DNA of 46,672 nt from Planctomycetia bacterium (GTDB lineage: Bacteria > Planctomycetota > Planctomycetia > Pirellulales > S012-138): positions 1 through 46,672 of the forward strand of contig JACOUI010000273.1 in assembly GCA_016177915.1 (NCBI GenBank). Direction: 5' to 3'. The notes beneath the pieces are model-generated. The model was not told the origin of the DNA and did no database searches. It was given only the letters and a program-made list of their open reading frames with translations. A program made the translations under genes and the position numbers. Positions within the stretch are counted from its first letter, which is position 1, and each line of letters starts with the position of its first letter. Positions 1 through 8,467 of this stretch are shown here, piece after piece.

Positions 1-2
1 AA

Positions 3-164
3 CGGAAACTCCTGCGCCTGCTCGTCAAGCGGATCGAAGTTGATGAAAACGAGATTCGCGTGGTGTACAAGGTGCAATCCGACCCTTTTGTCCACGGCCC
101 CGCTAGGGGCAGTTTTTTACAAGATTGTTGGAGGCGTCATCTGCTGCCATCGGGGGCAGTTTAA
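3..164 (+). CDS. C-terminal end of a probable site-specific serine recombinase (partial)
   Basis: The first reading frame is open from the window edge and ends at a TAA at 162-164, giving about 53 residues that begin RKLLRLLVKRIEVDENEIRV. A basic Leu-rich helix followed by an 'IEVDENEIRVVYKV' strand is the usual ending of large serine recombinases/resolvases in planctomycetes. The catalytic N-terminal domain lies outside the window, so activity cannot be judged. It may mark the edge of an integrated element whose other side is not visible. Recognition rests on a short tail and is moderate. Confidence 0.5.
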   Translation, partial: RKLLRLLVKRIEVDENEIRVVYKVQSDPFVHGPARGSFLQDCWRRHLLPSGAV

Positions 165-364
165 CGCCGGCGCATTTGGCTGCCCAGCGCGTCCCGCGGT
201 TCGTAGTCGTCCGATTCATCGGGTCCCAGGGCGGCGCCGAAGGACGACCGCATGAATGCGGTCACTACGAACGATGTTCCGCGCTTCCGCTACTCGACTT
301 TTACGAAAGGGCGTGCTTATACTGGATGGACCGTCATCCCGATTATTCGCGCAGGAACATCTTC

Positions 365-817
365 ATGCCCCGCGATTCGCATTCTTCGCCCACGGCAGCG
401 CTGTTCACGCAGGTGGAGGTGGCCGCCGACGCCGGGCCGGCCACGGCCGAGGCCGAGCAGACGCAGCTTTTGCGGGACATCATCGCGGGACAGGACCGGC
501 ACAACGAGCTCTTGGAGGAGCTGGTCACCCTGCTGAGCAACGCGCAGCGGCAGCGGCACCAGGAGATGTCGCAATGGAAGCAGGCCCATCCGCGGCTGGT
601 GCGGGAGTGCAAGGCGGCGGCGGACGTGCTGGGGCGGTTGCAGAACGAATACCTGGCGCGGATCACGCGCGACATCGCCGACTCGGGCCATTCGCTGGAC
701 GACAGCGAGTTTCTGCTCAACGAATTCATCGACCGCTACGGCCCGCGCCTGGCGCACCTGCACAGCGTTTTGCAGGTGCTGTCGCAGCTTGGGAATCCGG
801 CGGAGAGGGCGAAGTAG
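365..817 (+). CDS. Conserved hypothetical protein, helical
   Basis: A 150-residue protein. The frame stays open further upstream, but the ATG at 365 (MPRDSHSS) was chosen because the translation before it is low-complexity and unlike protein. It is almost entirely helical and charged, with a Gln/Glu/Arg-rich segment (about residues 40-75: LLEELVTLL, QRQRHQEMSQWKQ) that may form a coiled coil. The second half reads ADVLGRLQNEYLARI, LNEFIDRYGPRLAHL and ends in a Leu-rich helix. It resembles a planctomycete conserved family of unknown role. No signal peptide or catalytic motif is visible. Confidence 0.7.
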   Translation: MPRDSHSSPTAALFTQVEVAADAGPATAEAEQTQLLRDIIAGQDRHNELLEELVTLLSNAQRQRHQEMSQWKQAHPRLVRECKAAADVLGRLQNEYLARITRDIADSGHSLDDSEFLLNEFIDRYGPRLAHLHSVLQVLSQLGNPAERAK

Positions 818-1025
818 GTCGCGCGACTTCGGTGATTCTCAGCGTACGATGATGGCAACGCGATTTCTTGCGTTATTGCGTCTGCCTGCTAGAATTCAGT
901 TCAGGGCACGAATGGACGTTCTCGAGCCTACAGCCGGCGGCTGCTGGCGCTAGCAGGTGTCCTCCTGCCGGTTTCCGATTGACTTGAACCGATTGTTTGT
1001 GGCAATTGTCGATTGAGATGCTTAA

Positions 1026-1469
1026 ATGGCAGGCGAAATCGATAAGGAACCACAAGCGCCGGCACCGTATCCACTTGCGATGGTGGTCTGTGACGGCGTT
1101 TGGCAAGATCCTTACACCAAGAAGTTCACGCTCATCGGCACGTTTTCCGCGCTGGGCGGAAGGCGATTTCCGCTCATTCACCCGATCATTTCGGTCTTCG
1201 TTTCGTTGACGGATGGGCGGGGCAAGGTACCTTGTCGACTGCAACTTGTGGACGTGGATGAAGTTCGCGAGCCGGTGTTTGAGTTAAGCCAAGAACTTGA
1301 ATTTGCCGATCCGCGCGTCATTTTCGAGGTTGTGTTTCAGGCCACGGGAATTAGGTTTCCAGCGCCAGGGGAATACCGTTTGAAACTTTTCGCCAGGGAC
1401 GAATTCATCATTGAGCGGCGGATCATTGTTGCCGATTTGAGCAAGAGCCGGGAGAATCCAAAGCCATGA
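1026..1469 (+). CDS. DUF6941-type protein
   Basis: A 147-residue protein starting MAGEIDKEPQ. The core (PLAMVVCDGVWQDPYTKKFT, LIGTFSALGG, FPLIHPIISVFVSLTDGRG, then an alternating beta pattern ending APGEYRLKLFARDEFIIERRI) matches small beta-rich proteins annotated as DUF6941. These are often single-copy accessory genes, and the function is unknown. Its stop overlaps the next start by four bases (ATGA at 1466-1469), so translation of the two is probably coupled. That places it in an operon with the antitoxin-like and PemK-like genes downstream. The family assignment is from remembered motif similarity. Confidence 0.65.
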   Translation: MAGEIDKEPQAPAPYPLAMVVCDGVWQDPYTKKFTLIGTFSALGGRRFPLIHPIISVFVSLTDGRGKVPCRLQLVDVDEVREPVFELSQELEFADPRVIFEVVFQATGIRFPAPGEYRLKLFARDEFIIERRIIVADLSKSRENPKP

Positions 1470-1729
1470 CGACGGGCAATACGCTAGCTGCCGCTGAGCA
1501 ACGACAGATCAAGTCGCAGTTGCCGATTCCGGCCGCTGGCGAAGTGACGCTGCAAACGTCGATGCCGGAATTCGAGGCGGTGCGGATGTACCTGTCTGAC
1601 AAGCCGCTCCATCAGGTCAACCGGACGCGCCCGATTCGCCAAGTCACCAACGCGGAACTCAAGCGAATCGCCGCAAAGTACCCTCCCCCGCCCGAGTGGT
1701 TTGAGGGCGAAGAGGAGTGCCCGTTCTAG
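1466..1729 (+). CDS. Small antitoxin-like protein upstream of a PemK-like toxin
   Basis: An 87-residue protein starting MTTGNTLAAAEQ. It has no recognisable DNA-binding fold. The middle is mixed (LQTSMPEFEAVRMYLSDKP), followed by a basic stretch (NRTRPIRQVTNAELKRI) and an acidic, Pro-rich tail (PPPPEWFEGEEECPF). Its position, overlapping the gene before and 21 bases before a PemK/MazF-like gene, suggests it could be the cognate antitoxin. It may equally be an unrelated conserved gene, and the antitoxin role is inference from order only. Confidence 0.5.
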   Translation: MTTGNTLAAAEQRQIKSQLPIPAAGEVTLQTSMPEFEAVRMYLSDKPLHQVNRTRPIRQVTNAELKRIAAKYPPPPEWFEGEEECPF

Positions 1730-1750
1730 GCGACGTCGGGAGCCCTAAGT

Positions 1751-2119
1751 GTGCGATTGCAACAGGGCAGCATCGTCTGGGTCACCGTCATTGACCAGGC
1801 GGGCCGGAATCCAAAGTGTCGCCCTGCGGTCGTTCTCACACCGACGAACGAAATTGAGCCCGGCGAGAGCGTGCTTGTTGCCGCTGCAACCTCCACTTTT
1901 CCTTCGCCGCTGCCGACGAATCATGTCGAACTTCCGTGGCACCGCAGCGGCCACCCCGTGACCGGCCTCAACAGGCGGTGCGCGGTCGTTTGCGATTGGA
2001 TTCAGGAAGTGCGCCAATCTGCGATTGTCAAAATCGGCGGAATTGTTCCGACCGCACAGCTCGCTGCGATTCTCGCCCAAATCCCCGCCGATCCCGACGA
2101 TTCCACCGACGCCAAGTGA
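1751..2119 (+). CDS. PemK/MazF-family toxin-like protein
   Basis: A 122-residue protein using a GTG start at 1751 ([13 protein letters not shown]). The N-terminal pattern 'GSIVWV...[15 protein letters not shown]', then a beta strand [10 protein letters not shown] and a later '[15 protein letters not shown]', follow the PemK/MazF beta-barrel layout. In that fold the R-P-A-V-V-L segment lies in the S1-S2 region, and the family cleaves mRNA as a ribonuclease. The family is usually 105-120 residues, so the length fits. It follows an antitoxin-like small gene. RNase activity is not shown by the sequence alone. Confidence 0.7.
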   Translation: MRLQQGSIVWVTVIDQAGRNPKCRPAVVLTPTNEIEPGESVLVAAATSTFPSPLPTNHVELPWHRSGHPVTGLNRRCAVVCDWIQEVRQSAIVKIGGIVPTAQLAAILAQIPADPDDSTDAK

Positions 2120-2243
2120 AATGGGCAAGCGTCCGGGCACAATTCAGCACCGTTCTCTGCGCTTCTCGCGCGCGTTGACGCTCCGAATTCGTTCTGATAG
2201 TGTCGGAGCTTCCTTCCCAAAAACCGCCAGAGGGGCCGCGCGC

Positions 2244-3335
2244 ATGCCCTACGACGTCACGCTCATCACCGGCGACGGCACCGGACCGGAACTCGCCGAG
2301 GCCGCCCGCAAGTGCCTCGACGCCACCGGCGTCAAGATCACGTGGGACGTGCAGGAGGCGGGCATCGACGTGCTGGCGCGCCTGGGCACGCCGCTGCCCG
2401 ACGCCGTGCTCCAGAGCATCCGCCGCACGAAGTGCGCCCTCAAGGCGCCGATCACCACGCCCGTCGGCAAGGGCTTTCGCAGCATCAACGTTCACCTGCG
2501 TCAGGAGCTGGGGCTTTATGCCTGTATCCGGCCCTGCAAGTCGTATGCCGGCGTGCGGTCGTTCTTTTCCGAGGTGCCGATCGACCTGGTGGTGGTGCGC
2601 GAGAACACCGAGGACCTTTACGCCGGAGTGGAGTTCGAGGCCGGCAAGCCGGAAACGTCGAAGCTTATCGACTTCATCAACGGCATCTCGGAGCGAAAGA
2701 TCAAGACCAAGGGCGACGTGACGGGCGTCTCGATCAAGCCGATCAGCGTGCCGGGGACGCAGCGGATTGTCCGCTGCGCGCTGGATTACGCCCGGAAGAA
2801 CAAGCGCAAGAAGGTCACCTGCGTCCACAAGGCGAACATCATGAAGTTCTCGGACGGCCTGTGGCTGGCCGAGGCGACGAAGGTGGCCAAGGACTATCCC
2901 GACATTCAGTTCGAGGACCGGATCGTCGACAACATGTGCATGCAGCTCGTGCAGAAGCCGGAGCTGTACGACGTGCTGGTCTTGCAAAACCTGTACGGCG
3001 ACATCTTGAGCGACCTCTGTGCGGGGCTGGTCGGGGGCCTGGGCGTTGCGCCGGGGGCGAACATCGGCGACGGCGGGGCGGTCTTCGAGGCCACCCACGG
3101 CAGCGCCCCCAAATACAAGGGGCTCAACAAGGTCAACCCCACCGCGCTCATTCTCTCCGGCATGCTGATGCTGCGTTACTTGAACGAGAACTCCGCGGCC
3201 GATCGCCTGGAGGGCGCCGTGGCGGCGGTCATCAAGGAGGGGAAGCACGTCACGTACGACCTGAAGGCAAACCGCGACGATCCGACGGCGGTGGGGACGC
3301 GCGAGATGGCCGAGGCGATTTGCAGGAAGCTCTGA
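2244..3335 (+). CDS. NAD-type isocitrate dehydrogenase (isocitrate/isopropylmalate dehydrogenase family)
   Basis: A 363-residue protein. The frame is open from 2025, but the ATG at 2244 ([17 protein letters not shown]) matches the family N-terminus, where GDGTGPE is the conserved first loop. Other family signatures are the substrate-binding [13 protein letters not shown], a basic HKANIMK segment with the catalytic Lys, and [17 protein letters not shown] carrying the metal-binding Asp residues. [19 protein letters not shown] is the nucleotide-binding region. It oxidatively decarboxylates isocitrate to 2-oxoglutarate in the TCA cycle. The short beta-decarboxylating type (about 330-370 residues) usually uses NAD. 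3-isopropylmalate dehydrogenase is the alternative, but the [12 protein letters not shown] motif favours isocitrate. Confidence 0.88.
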   Translation: MPYDVTLITGDGTGPELAEAARKCLDATGVKITWDVQEAGIDVLARLGTPLPDAVLQSIRRTKCALKAPITTPVGKGFRSINVHLRQELGLYACIRPCKSYAGVRSFFSEVPIDLVVVRENTEDLYAGVEFEAGKPETSKLIDFINGISERKIKTKGDVTGVSIKPISVPGTQRIVRCALDYARKNKRKKVTCVHKANIMKFSDGLWLAEATKVAKDYPDIQFEDRIVDNMCMQLVQKPELYDVLVLQNLYGDILSDLCAGLVGGLGVAPGANIGDGGAVFEATHGSAPKYKGLNKVNPTALILSGMLMLRYLNENSAADRLEGAVAAVIKEGKHVTYDLKANRDDPTAVGTREMAEAICRKL

Positions 3336-3341
3336 TTCGCT

Positions 3342-3366
3342 GTAGCCATCACGCTCCCGCGTGATG
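3342..3366 (+). repeat. Dispersed hairpin repeat, family 1 (copy 1), terminator-like
   Basis: Directly after the isocitrate dehydrogenase stop there is a GTAGC lead followed by CATCACGC-tccc-GCGTGATG, a perfect 8-bp stem with a 4-base loop. Nearly the same 25 bases recur at 22717-22741 after the TatD-family gene. It lies between convergent genes and could end transcription, although no U-run follows. Confidence 0.7.
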
Positions 3367-3385
3367 CAGCCTCGCCAGCGTGACG

Positions 3386-4519
3386 TCATCCGCGCGCTTC
3401 GAGCAGCGAGCGGTATTGATCTCTGTACGTCGCGACGAGTTTTTGCGCCGAGAAGTTTTCGGCCAAATGCTGCCGGCCGCGAAGGCCCATGGCCTTGGCC
3501 GCCGCGCGGTCGCGCATCAGGCGGTGCGTGGCGCGGGTGAACTCGATCGGGTCGGCGACGGGAACGAGCGCGCCGGTCCGGCCGGGGATGACAAGGTCGC
3601 GAATGCCCGGCACGTCGGCCGCGACAACCGGGACGCCCGCGGCCATCGCCTGCAAGAGAGCAACCGAGTGCCCGGTTTCGCCGGCGGGGTGCCAGAAAAA
3701 ATCCGCCGGGTCCAGGAGCGAGGCGGGATCGCAGGCGGAAAGCAAGTGGACGTGGTCGTGCCGCAGCGTCGCGCAGCGCGCGGAGTTGAGGGTGTGAAAC
3801 TGCTCTCCCGCGCCGACGATGACGAGGTGCGCCTGCGGATAGACGGCGGTGAAAACCTCCATCGCGAAAAGCGCGTCGCGCCAGCGCTTGGCGGCGGTCA
3901 TCGCGCCCAGGCCGACGATCAGCGGCGCGTCGGCGGGAATCTCCAGCTCCGCGCGCGGGTCGCGTAGCGGTTCCGTCGACACCGAAGGCGCGATGGGTAC
4001 GGCGGAATGGACAACGCGGGGATTTTTGAGTTCCAAGCCGGCGTCGCGGAACCTCGCGAGCAAAGCGTCGCACGAAACGACGGGGGCTGCCGCGCAATTC
4101 GCCAAGCGCCGCAGCACAATGCTCAGCGCCCGGCCCAGCAAAGGCTCTTCGCGCCGGAAGGTGACGAGGCGCGGGATGGAGGGCGCCGCCAGGCACGCGC
4201 ACGCCAGGGCCGAGAGTTGCCAGGCGTGGATCAGGTCCGGCCGGAGGCGCTGCATCAGCTTTCGAACATTCCAAACTGCCAGCGGGTCCCATCGCCAGCG
4301 ACAGGCGGTGGTCGTTACGCGCTCCGGATCGAACGGCGCCCAGGGGGGAGGCACGTCGGAATCGAATGGCGCCGGCGGCCGGACGAACGACGACGGCGCC
4401 AAAAGGCACAAATGGCCCTCAAACTCGCCGGCCGGAAGCTCGCGGGCCAAGAGCGCCGCCTGATGCGCAGCGCCCAAGAAGCCGGGCGCTGAGACGACGT
4501 GCAAAACGCGAGCGCTCAC
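3386..4519 (-). CDS. GT-B fold (GT4-like) glycosyltransferase 1
   Basis: A 377-residue protein from a GTG at 4519 (MSARVLHVVSAPGFLGAAHQ), within the usual length of GT4 enzymes. The N-terminal Rossmann half includes RPDLIHAWQLSALA. The C-terminal donor-binding half shows IVGLGAMTAAKRWRDAL, AHLVIVGAGEQ and the motif HSVALLQAMAAGVPVVAADVPGIRDLV, in which the usual E-x7-E is degenerate because the first Glu is not obvious. Its start overlaps the preceding gene's stop by four bases (4516-4519), so it is the last gene of the hpt-GT-GT operon. It presumably adds a sugar to a lipid or surface glycan, and the substrate cannot be told from sequence. Confidence 0.82.
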   Translation of the reverse strand: MSARVLHVVSAPGFLGAAHQAALLARELPAGEFEGHLCLLAPSSFVRPPAPFDSDVPPPWAPFDPERVTTTACRWRWDPLAVWNVRKLMQRLRPDLIHAWQLSALACACLAAPSIPRLVTFRREEPLLGRALSIVLRRLANCAAAPVVSCDALLARFRDAGLELKNPRVVHSAVPIAPSVSTEPLRDPRAELEIPADAPLIVGLGAMTAAKRWRDALFAMEVFTAVYPQAHLVIVGAGEQFHTLNSARCATLRHDHVHLLSACDPASLLDPADFFWHPAGETGHSVALLQAMAAGVPVVAADVPGIRDLVIPGRTGALVPVADPIEFTRATHRLMRDRAAAKAMGLRGRQHLAENFSAQKLVATYRDQYRSLLEARG

Positions 4520-5706
4520 GCCGGCACCTGCCGCAGGCGGTTGGCGAGCAGGCGGTCGAAAAGCACAAGGTGCTCCTCCACCGACCGATCGAGCGAATAG
4601 TTTTCGCGGACGTGGCGCTGGGCCGACCGGGCCAGTTTCAGCGAGTCGCGGGCGTTGTCCCATGCGCGGCAGATCGCGTCGGCCGCCTCGACGTTTCCGC
4701 CGGCCGCCAGCAGCCAGCCGTAGCGGCCCTCGTCCAGCAGCCGGCGGTGGCAGGGGATGCCGCTGGCCAGGACGGGCAGACCGGCGGCCATCGGTTCGAG
4801 GAGGCCGGGCGCGGGGGCGGCGTCGAGCGCGAACGAGACGAACAGGTCCGCCGCCACAAACGCGCCTTCGAGGTCGTCGAACACGCCCGGCAGCGAGACG
4901 CTCGCGCGAAACGGCGACCGCTCGACGCGGCGAATCAGCTCGCCGCGCAAAGGTCCGTCGCCGACGATCCACAGCCGCGCTTCGGGCCGCCGGCTGTGCA
5001 CGATCGCCCAGGCGTCCAGCAGCCGCTCGATTCCGGCCGAAGCATCGATTGGCCCGGCATACATCGCCAGCGGCGCAGCGGGCGCGACCTTGAGCAGCGG
5101 ATGGTTCTCGCCCAGCAGCGATCGCGCCTGCGCCGAGGCATCGGGCAAGCGTTCCGAATACTCGCGCGCGGCCGGCGTGCACGGGCAAATCCGCGGCCGC
5201 GGATAGCCCGCCGCGATCAGCTCCTGCTCGATTTGCGCCGAAGGCGCCAGCAGCACGTCGGCCTGGAAGCAATCGCGCTTGATGCGCTGGCCGTGCGAGG
5301 CCCGGAGCTGCCAGTGGCAGTCGCCGCACGGGCCGGCCTGTTCGGCGCGGAGGACGACGGGGAAGGAAAGCCTGTTGCCGGCGATCACGGCGACCTGGGC
5401 GTCGCGCCGGAGTTGCGAGACGTAGACGACATCGAACGATTCCCGGTACTGCCGCAGCCACCGCACCAGCGCCCGCTGGTAGCGGAAATTGCCAAACACG
5501 CCCCGTGGAGCGACCGGCAGCCGCACGACGCTCGCCCCGCGATGGTCGATGCGCAGCGGCCAGTGCGACTGCCAGCGCGGCGTGAGGACGGTCGTTGGCA
5601 CGCCGCGGCGAGCGAGTCCGCCGGCCAGGTCGGCCAGCGCCGTCGAGGCCCCGCCTGCCAGCGGCCAGTAGCGCCGCGTCACGATCACGACGCGCGGAAG
5701 ACTCAC
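4516..5706 (-). CDS. GT-B fold (GT4-like) glycosyltransferase 2
   Basis: A 396-residue protein from a GTG at 5706 (MSLPRVVIVTRRYWPLAGGAS). The N-terminus has the Gly-rich acceptor-side loop (PLAGGASTALADLAGGLARRG). The C-terminal donor-side half has MYAGPIDASAGIERLLDAW, RLWIVGDGPLRGELI, and APGLLEPMAAGLPVLASGIP, a variant of the GT4 E-x7-E region. A Cys-rich stretch (AGPCGDCHWQLRASHG) resembles the segment in GT4 enzymes that contacts the acceptor. It overlaps both neighbours by four bases (4516-4519 and 5703-5706), strong evidence for translational coupling. The sugar and acceptor are unknown. Confidence 0.84.
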   Translation of the reverse strand: MSLPRVVIVTRRYWPLAGGASTALADLAGGLARRGVPTTVLTPRWQSHWPLRIDHRGASVVRLPVAPRGVFGNFRYQRALVRWLRQYRESFDVVYVSQLRRDAQVAVIAGNRLSFPVVLRAEQAGPCGDCHWQLRASHGQRIKRDCFQADVLLAPSAQIEQELIAAGYPRPRICPCTPAAREYSERLPDASAQARSLLGENHPLLKVAPAAPLAMYAGPIDASAGIERLLDAWAIVHSRRPEARLWIVGDGPLRGELIRRVERSPFRASVSLPGVFDDLEGAFVAADLFVSFALDAAPAPGLLEPMAAGLPVLASGIPCHRRLLDEGRYGWLLAAGGNVEAADAICRAWDNARDSLKLARSAQRHVRENYSLDRSVEEHLVLFDRLLANRLRQVPA

Positions 5707-6233
5707 GCCTCGCCCTCCACGTCGCCGCTCTCCATCGCCGCAATATAGGGCAGGTTCCGGAAGAGGCCGTTGTAGTCCAGTCCGTAGCCGACGACGAACA
5801 CGTCCGGGATGTCGAAGCCGACGAAATCCGGCTGAGTTTCGACCTCCTGCCGGCCGAGCTTTCGCAGCAAGACGGCCGACCGCAGCGAGCGCGGCTCGAG
5901 CGTCCGCAGTTGACCGAGAATGGCGCTGAGCGTGCGGCCGCTGTCGAAGATGTCGTCGACCAGGAGGACGTGGCTGCCGGCGATTTCGGGCAGCCACTTT
6001 GTGTCGAGCCGCAGCTCGTCCGGCCGCCGCGCCGTGCCGCGGTAGCTGCTGGCGTGCGCGAATCCGAGCCGCACGGGAAGGTCCAGCCGCCGGATGAGGT
6101 CGGCCAAGAGGACGATGCTGCCCGTCAGGATGCCCACGATGATCAGCGTTTCACCGCGATACCGCGCGCTGATCTTGCCGGCGAGCTGCCCGATACCCTG
6201 GCGGATTTGCTCTTCGGTGAGAAGCGGTTTCAC
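5703..6233 (-). CDS. hpt: Hypoxanthine phosphoribosyltransferase
   Basis: A 176-residue protein starting MKPLLTEEQIRQGIGQL. The PRPP-binding signature VLLVDDIFDSGRTL, the flexible-loop SSYRGTARR, and the C-terminal DFVGFDIPDVFVVGYGLDYNGLFRNLPYI, which contacts the purine, are all present. The length matches HPRT (about 175-185). The enzyme salvages hypoxanthine and guanine with PRPP to give IMP and GMP. It is first in a three-gene reverse-strand operon with two glycosyltransferases, joined by four-base overlaps. That pairing is unusual and shows no obvious functional link. Confidence 0.93.
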   Translation of the reverse strand: MKPLLTEEQIRQGIGQLAGKISARYRGETLIIVGILTGSIVLLADLIRRLDLPVRLGFAHASSYRGTARRPDELRLDTKWLPEIAGSHVLLVDDIFDSGRTLSAILGQLRTLEPRSLRSAVLLRKLGRQEVETQPDFVGFDIPDVFVVGYGLDYNGLFRNLPYIAAMESGDVEGEA

Positions 6234-6601
6234 GTGCGGCTCCAGCGAACCGGCGATGGCGCTCGCCGGTCGAAGGCCCCCTGCAGACCGGCCCTATCTT
6301 ACTCGCAAAGGCCTTTGGAATGTACCGCGCTCCTTGGCGGGCTGGTTTGCCAACGGCTTGCCTAACCTGGCCGTCTGGTCCTCGATCCACGCGCTGTTCG
6401 CCAAAGCGTCGTCATTTGCAGTTGGCACCCGTGGTTACAGATTTCCGGCACACCGCCGCCCGCGCCGTTCAGTTTGTCGGCGCGGAACCGCCGGCAAAAG
6501 CGGCGACAGATCGCCGCACTGCAAAAAGCGCTTGCAATGGCGCGCCGACTCGCCAAATTGAAGGCCGACGACGAACCCCTTCATCCCGCGGACAAACCAC
6601 C
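6234..6601. other. Divergent intergenic region between hpt and the creatininase-family gene
   Basis: About 370 bases separate two divergently transcribed genes and must hold promoters for both. Frames that are open here have no family-like sequence and overlap one another. The region contains short palindromes but no clear consensus promoter, riboswitch or RNA gene that I can support. Confidence 0.5.
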
Positions 6602-7330
6602 ATGGCCGAACCGGCGATCCTCCTGGGCAAGCTCACCCGCCGCGAATTCCGGCAGCGGATGCAGTCGGGCGAGCTGCGCTGCTGCATCATCCCCGTCGCC
6701 GCCGTCGAGCAGCACCTCGAGCACCTGCAGATGGAGCACGATTGGCGGAGCGCCTGCCACGTGGCGGAGCTGGTGGCGGCCCGGCTGCGGCCGCACGTCG
6801 TCGTCGCCCAAGGCCTGATGTGCGGCATCAGCGAGCACCACATGCAGCACATCGGCACGTTGAGCCTGAGGCCGGGCACGTTCCTGGCCGTGCTTTCCGA
6901 CATGCTCGACAGCATGGTGCGGGCCGGCTTCAAGAACATCGTGGTGCTCAACGGGCACGGCGGAAACGTCGCCCCCTGCCGCGGCATCTGGGACCAGTTC
7001 GTCCGGCAGACGCACGTCAACTTGCACTTTCTCCCCTACTGGGAAGTGCTCTCGGAGCAGGACGCCATCGACCTTTTGAAGAGCGGGCACCGGCTGCCCT
7101 ACGACCTGCCCGGCCACGCGCAGGAATTCGAGACCTCGTTTGCGATGTCCGCGTTTCCGGAGAACGTGCGATTGGACGCCCTGCGGGACCAGCCGGACCC
7201 CAATCCCGGCTACGCGACGGCCGAGACCGGGGCGGAGTTCATCCGGCGGATCGTGGACCGGGTAGCGCAGTACGTGCAGGACGTGATGGACGGCCGGCGC
7301 GTGATGCCGATCCCGCCGTATCATCCGTGA
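6602..7330 (+). CDS. Creatininase-family amidohydrolase
   Basis: A 242-residue protein from the ATG at 6602 (MAEPAILLGKL). It carries the creatininase-family metal-binding elements: IPVAAVEQHLEHLQMEHD (the family's P-x-G-S-x-E-Q-H-G-x-H-L-P-x-x-T-D, here with AAVEQHLEH and MEHD), then VVLNGHGGN, and a C-terminal Glu region (GHAQEFETSFAM). Family members hydrolyse cyclic or linear amides, including creatinine and N-formyl compounds such as riboflavin-pathway intermediates. The replacement of GS by AA and G by L near the first ligands suggests a substrate other than creatinine. Operon partners are not evident. Confidence 0.85.
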   Translation: MAEPAILLGKLTRREFRQRMQSGELRCCIIPVAAVEQHLEHLQMEHDWRSACHVAELVAARLRPHVVVAQGLMCGISEHHMQHIGTLSLRPGTFLAVLSDMLDSMVRAGFKNIVVLNGHGGNVAPCRGIWDQFVRQTHVNLHFLPYWEVLSEQDAIDLLKSGHRLPYDLPGHAQEFETSFAMSAFPENVRLDALRDQPDPNPGYATAETGAEFIRRIVDRVAQYVQDVMDGRRVMPIPPYHP

Positions 7331-7492
7331 GGCCGTGGTTGGTGGCTGGTGGTTGGTGCGCAGGGCCTGTTGAGTTTGACGGTTTCGAGCCGCATTTCGG
7401 AATGACTTCTCGCGCGATGGTCGCCGCAAATGTCCTGGCCGCGAAGCGGCCGGGTCTTGGTAGCGTCAACACGGCCCGGCGAGGAGAACTGA

Positions 7493-7533
7493 CCACCGGC
7501 CACTAGCCACCGGCCACTAGCCACCAGCCACTA
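7493..7533. repeat. 14-bp tandem repeat in a non-coding spacer
   Basis: Three consecutive copies of CCACCGGCCACTAG (the third with one change) lie in the 276-base spacer 7331-7606. The start of the same spacer holds the near-complementary GGTTGGTGGCTGGTGG around 7337-7352. I see no gene here. Confidence 0.7.
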
Positions 7534-7606
7534 TCTCCCCGCCGCTCTTTACGGTCGGCCAGCAAACCCTCATGATGATGGCAGGGACGCTTTGGGGAGA
7601 TGCGGC

Positions 7607-8428
7607 ATGTCATTTCTGCGATTCACGCTCTTGGGGCTGTTGGCGGTCGTCACGTTCATGGGCGTTGCGTGTGCGGCGCTGGCCAGTGCAGCCCGGGTGT
7701 ACACGACCGGCTCGACGGCCGGCCAGTGGTGGGAGTGTTCGATCGCCACGCTGTCGCTGGGCATGCTCGCCGCCTGCCTTTTGGGGACGTTCTTCTCTAC
7801 CGGGCCGTCGCGCACGCGGTGGGGCGGCGCCGCCGCGGCGGGAATCGTCTATTTCGTCATCATTTTCACGTCGTGGCCGGGCGACTCGGTCCGCTCGAAG
7901 GTCATCACCTGCCGCCTTTTTGCCTGGGCCGAGCAGGCGATCCAGAACGCCGCCGCTCCGGCGAACCAGGGCTCCCCGGCGGGCGCCTACTGGATCGTCG
8001 ACGCCTACGGCAATCCCTCGCCGTACTACGTCGGTTCCGGGATCGTGACGGCGCCCACCGGCGGCACGTGGGGCGGGTCCGGCACGGGAATGCCGGGCAT
8101 GCCGGCCGGCGGAATGGCCCCGGGGGTTTACCCGGGGGTTTACTTGAGTCCCCCCGTCCCCTCGGGGTACGCCTTCTCGACAAGCCCGCAAGTATCGCCC
8201 GGCCCGCCGACCACCCCGTTCCAGGGGATCGCGCATTACCTGACTCTCTGGCCTTTGGCGCTGCTCGGGGGCGTGCTGGCGCAGTGGCTTTCCTGGCGCT
8301 CGCGCCGACCGCGGCCGGCGAGCGAGATTCCGCCGCCGCACCCGATCGCGACGACCGCGGCGCCGACGGCCGTGGAGATCGTCGGGAATGCCGCGTCTCC
8401 GGAAGCGACTAAACAGGGGACGCCCTGA
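7607..8428 (+). CDS. Multi-pass membrane protein, tandem paralogue 1
   Basis: A 273-residue protein from the ATG at 7607 with a GGGGAG ribosome site upstream. It begins MSFLRFTLLGLLAVVTFMG. Hydrophobic segments lie at about residues 7-30, 45-65, 70-90 and 210-228. The central part is Gly/Pro/Tyr-rich (GTWGGSGTGMPGMPAGGM), and the C-terminus is a Pro/Ala-rich tail after a WRSRRPR stop-transfer. N-terminus, second and third helices and the final 'PFQGIAHYLTLWPLALLGGVLA' helix are shared with the next two genes. The family is not recognised. The RFxLLxLxxxVTF start is a recurrent planctomycete membrane-protein start. Confidence 0.75.
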   Translation: MSFLRFTLLGLLAVVTFMGVACAALASAARVYTTGSTAGQWWECSIATLSLGMLAACLLGTFFSTGPSRTRWGGAAAAGIVYFVIIFTSWPGDSVRSKVITCRLFAWAEQAIQNAAAPANQGSPAGAYWIVDAYGNPSPYYVGSGIVTAPTGGTWGGSGTGMPGMPAGGMAPGVYPGVYLSPPVPSGYAFSTSPQVSPGPPTTPFQGIAHYLTLWPLALLGGVLAQWLSWRSRRPRPASEIPPPHPIATTAAPTAVEIVGNAASPEATKQGTP

Positions 8429-8467
8429 CCACGATTTCAGCCGGGATTTCAGCCGGGAGCAACCGCC

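Noticed and set aside
2028-4409. Very long open frame on the minus strand
   Set aside because: It runs antisense through isocitrate dehydrogenase and into the glycosyltransferase gene in a different frame. The translation is Arg/Ala/Pro-rich without family motifs, an effect of high GC.
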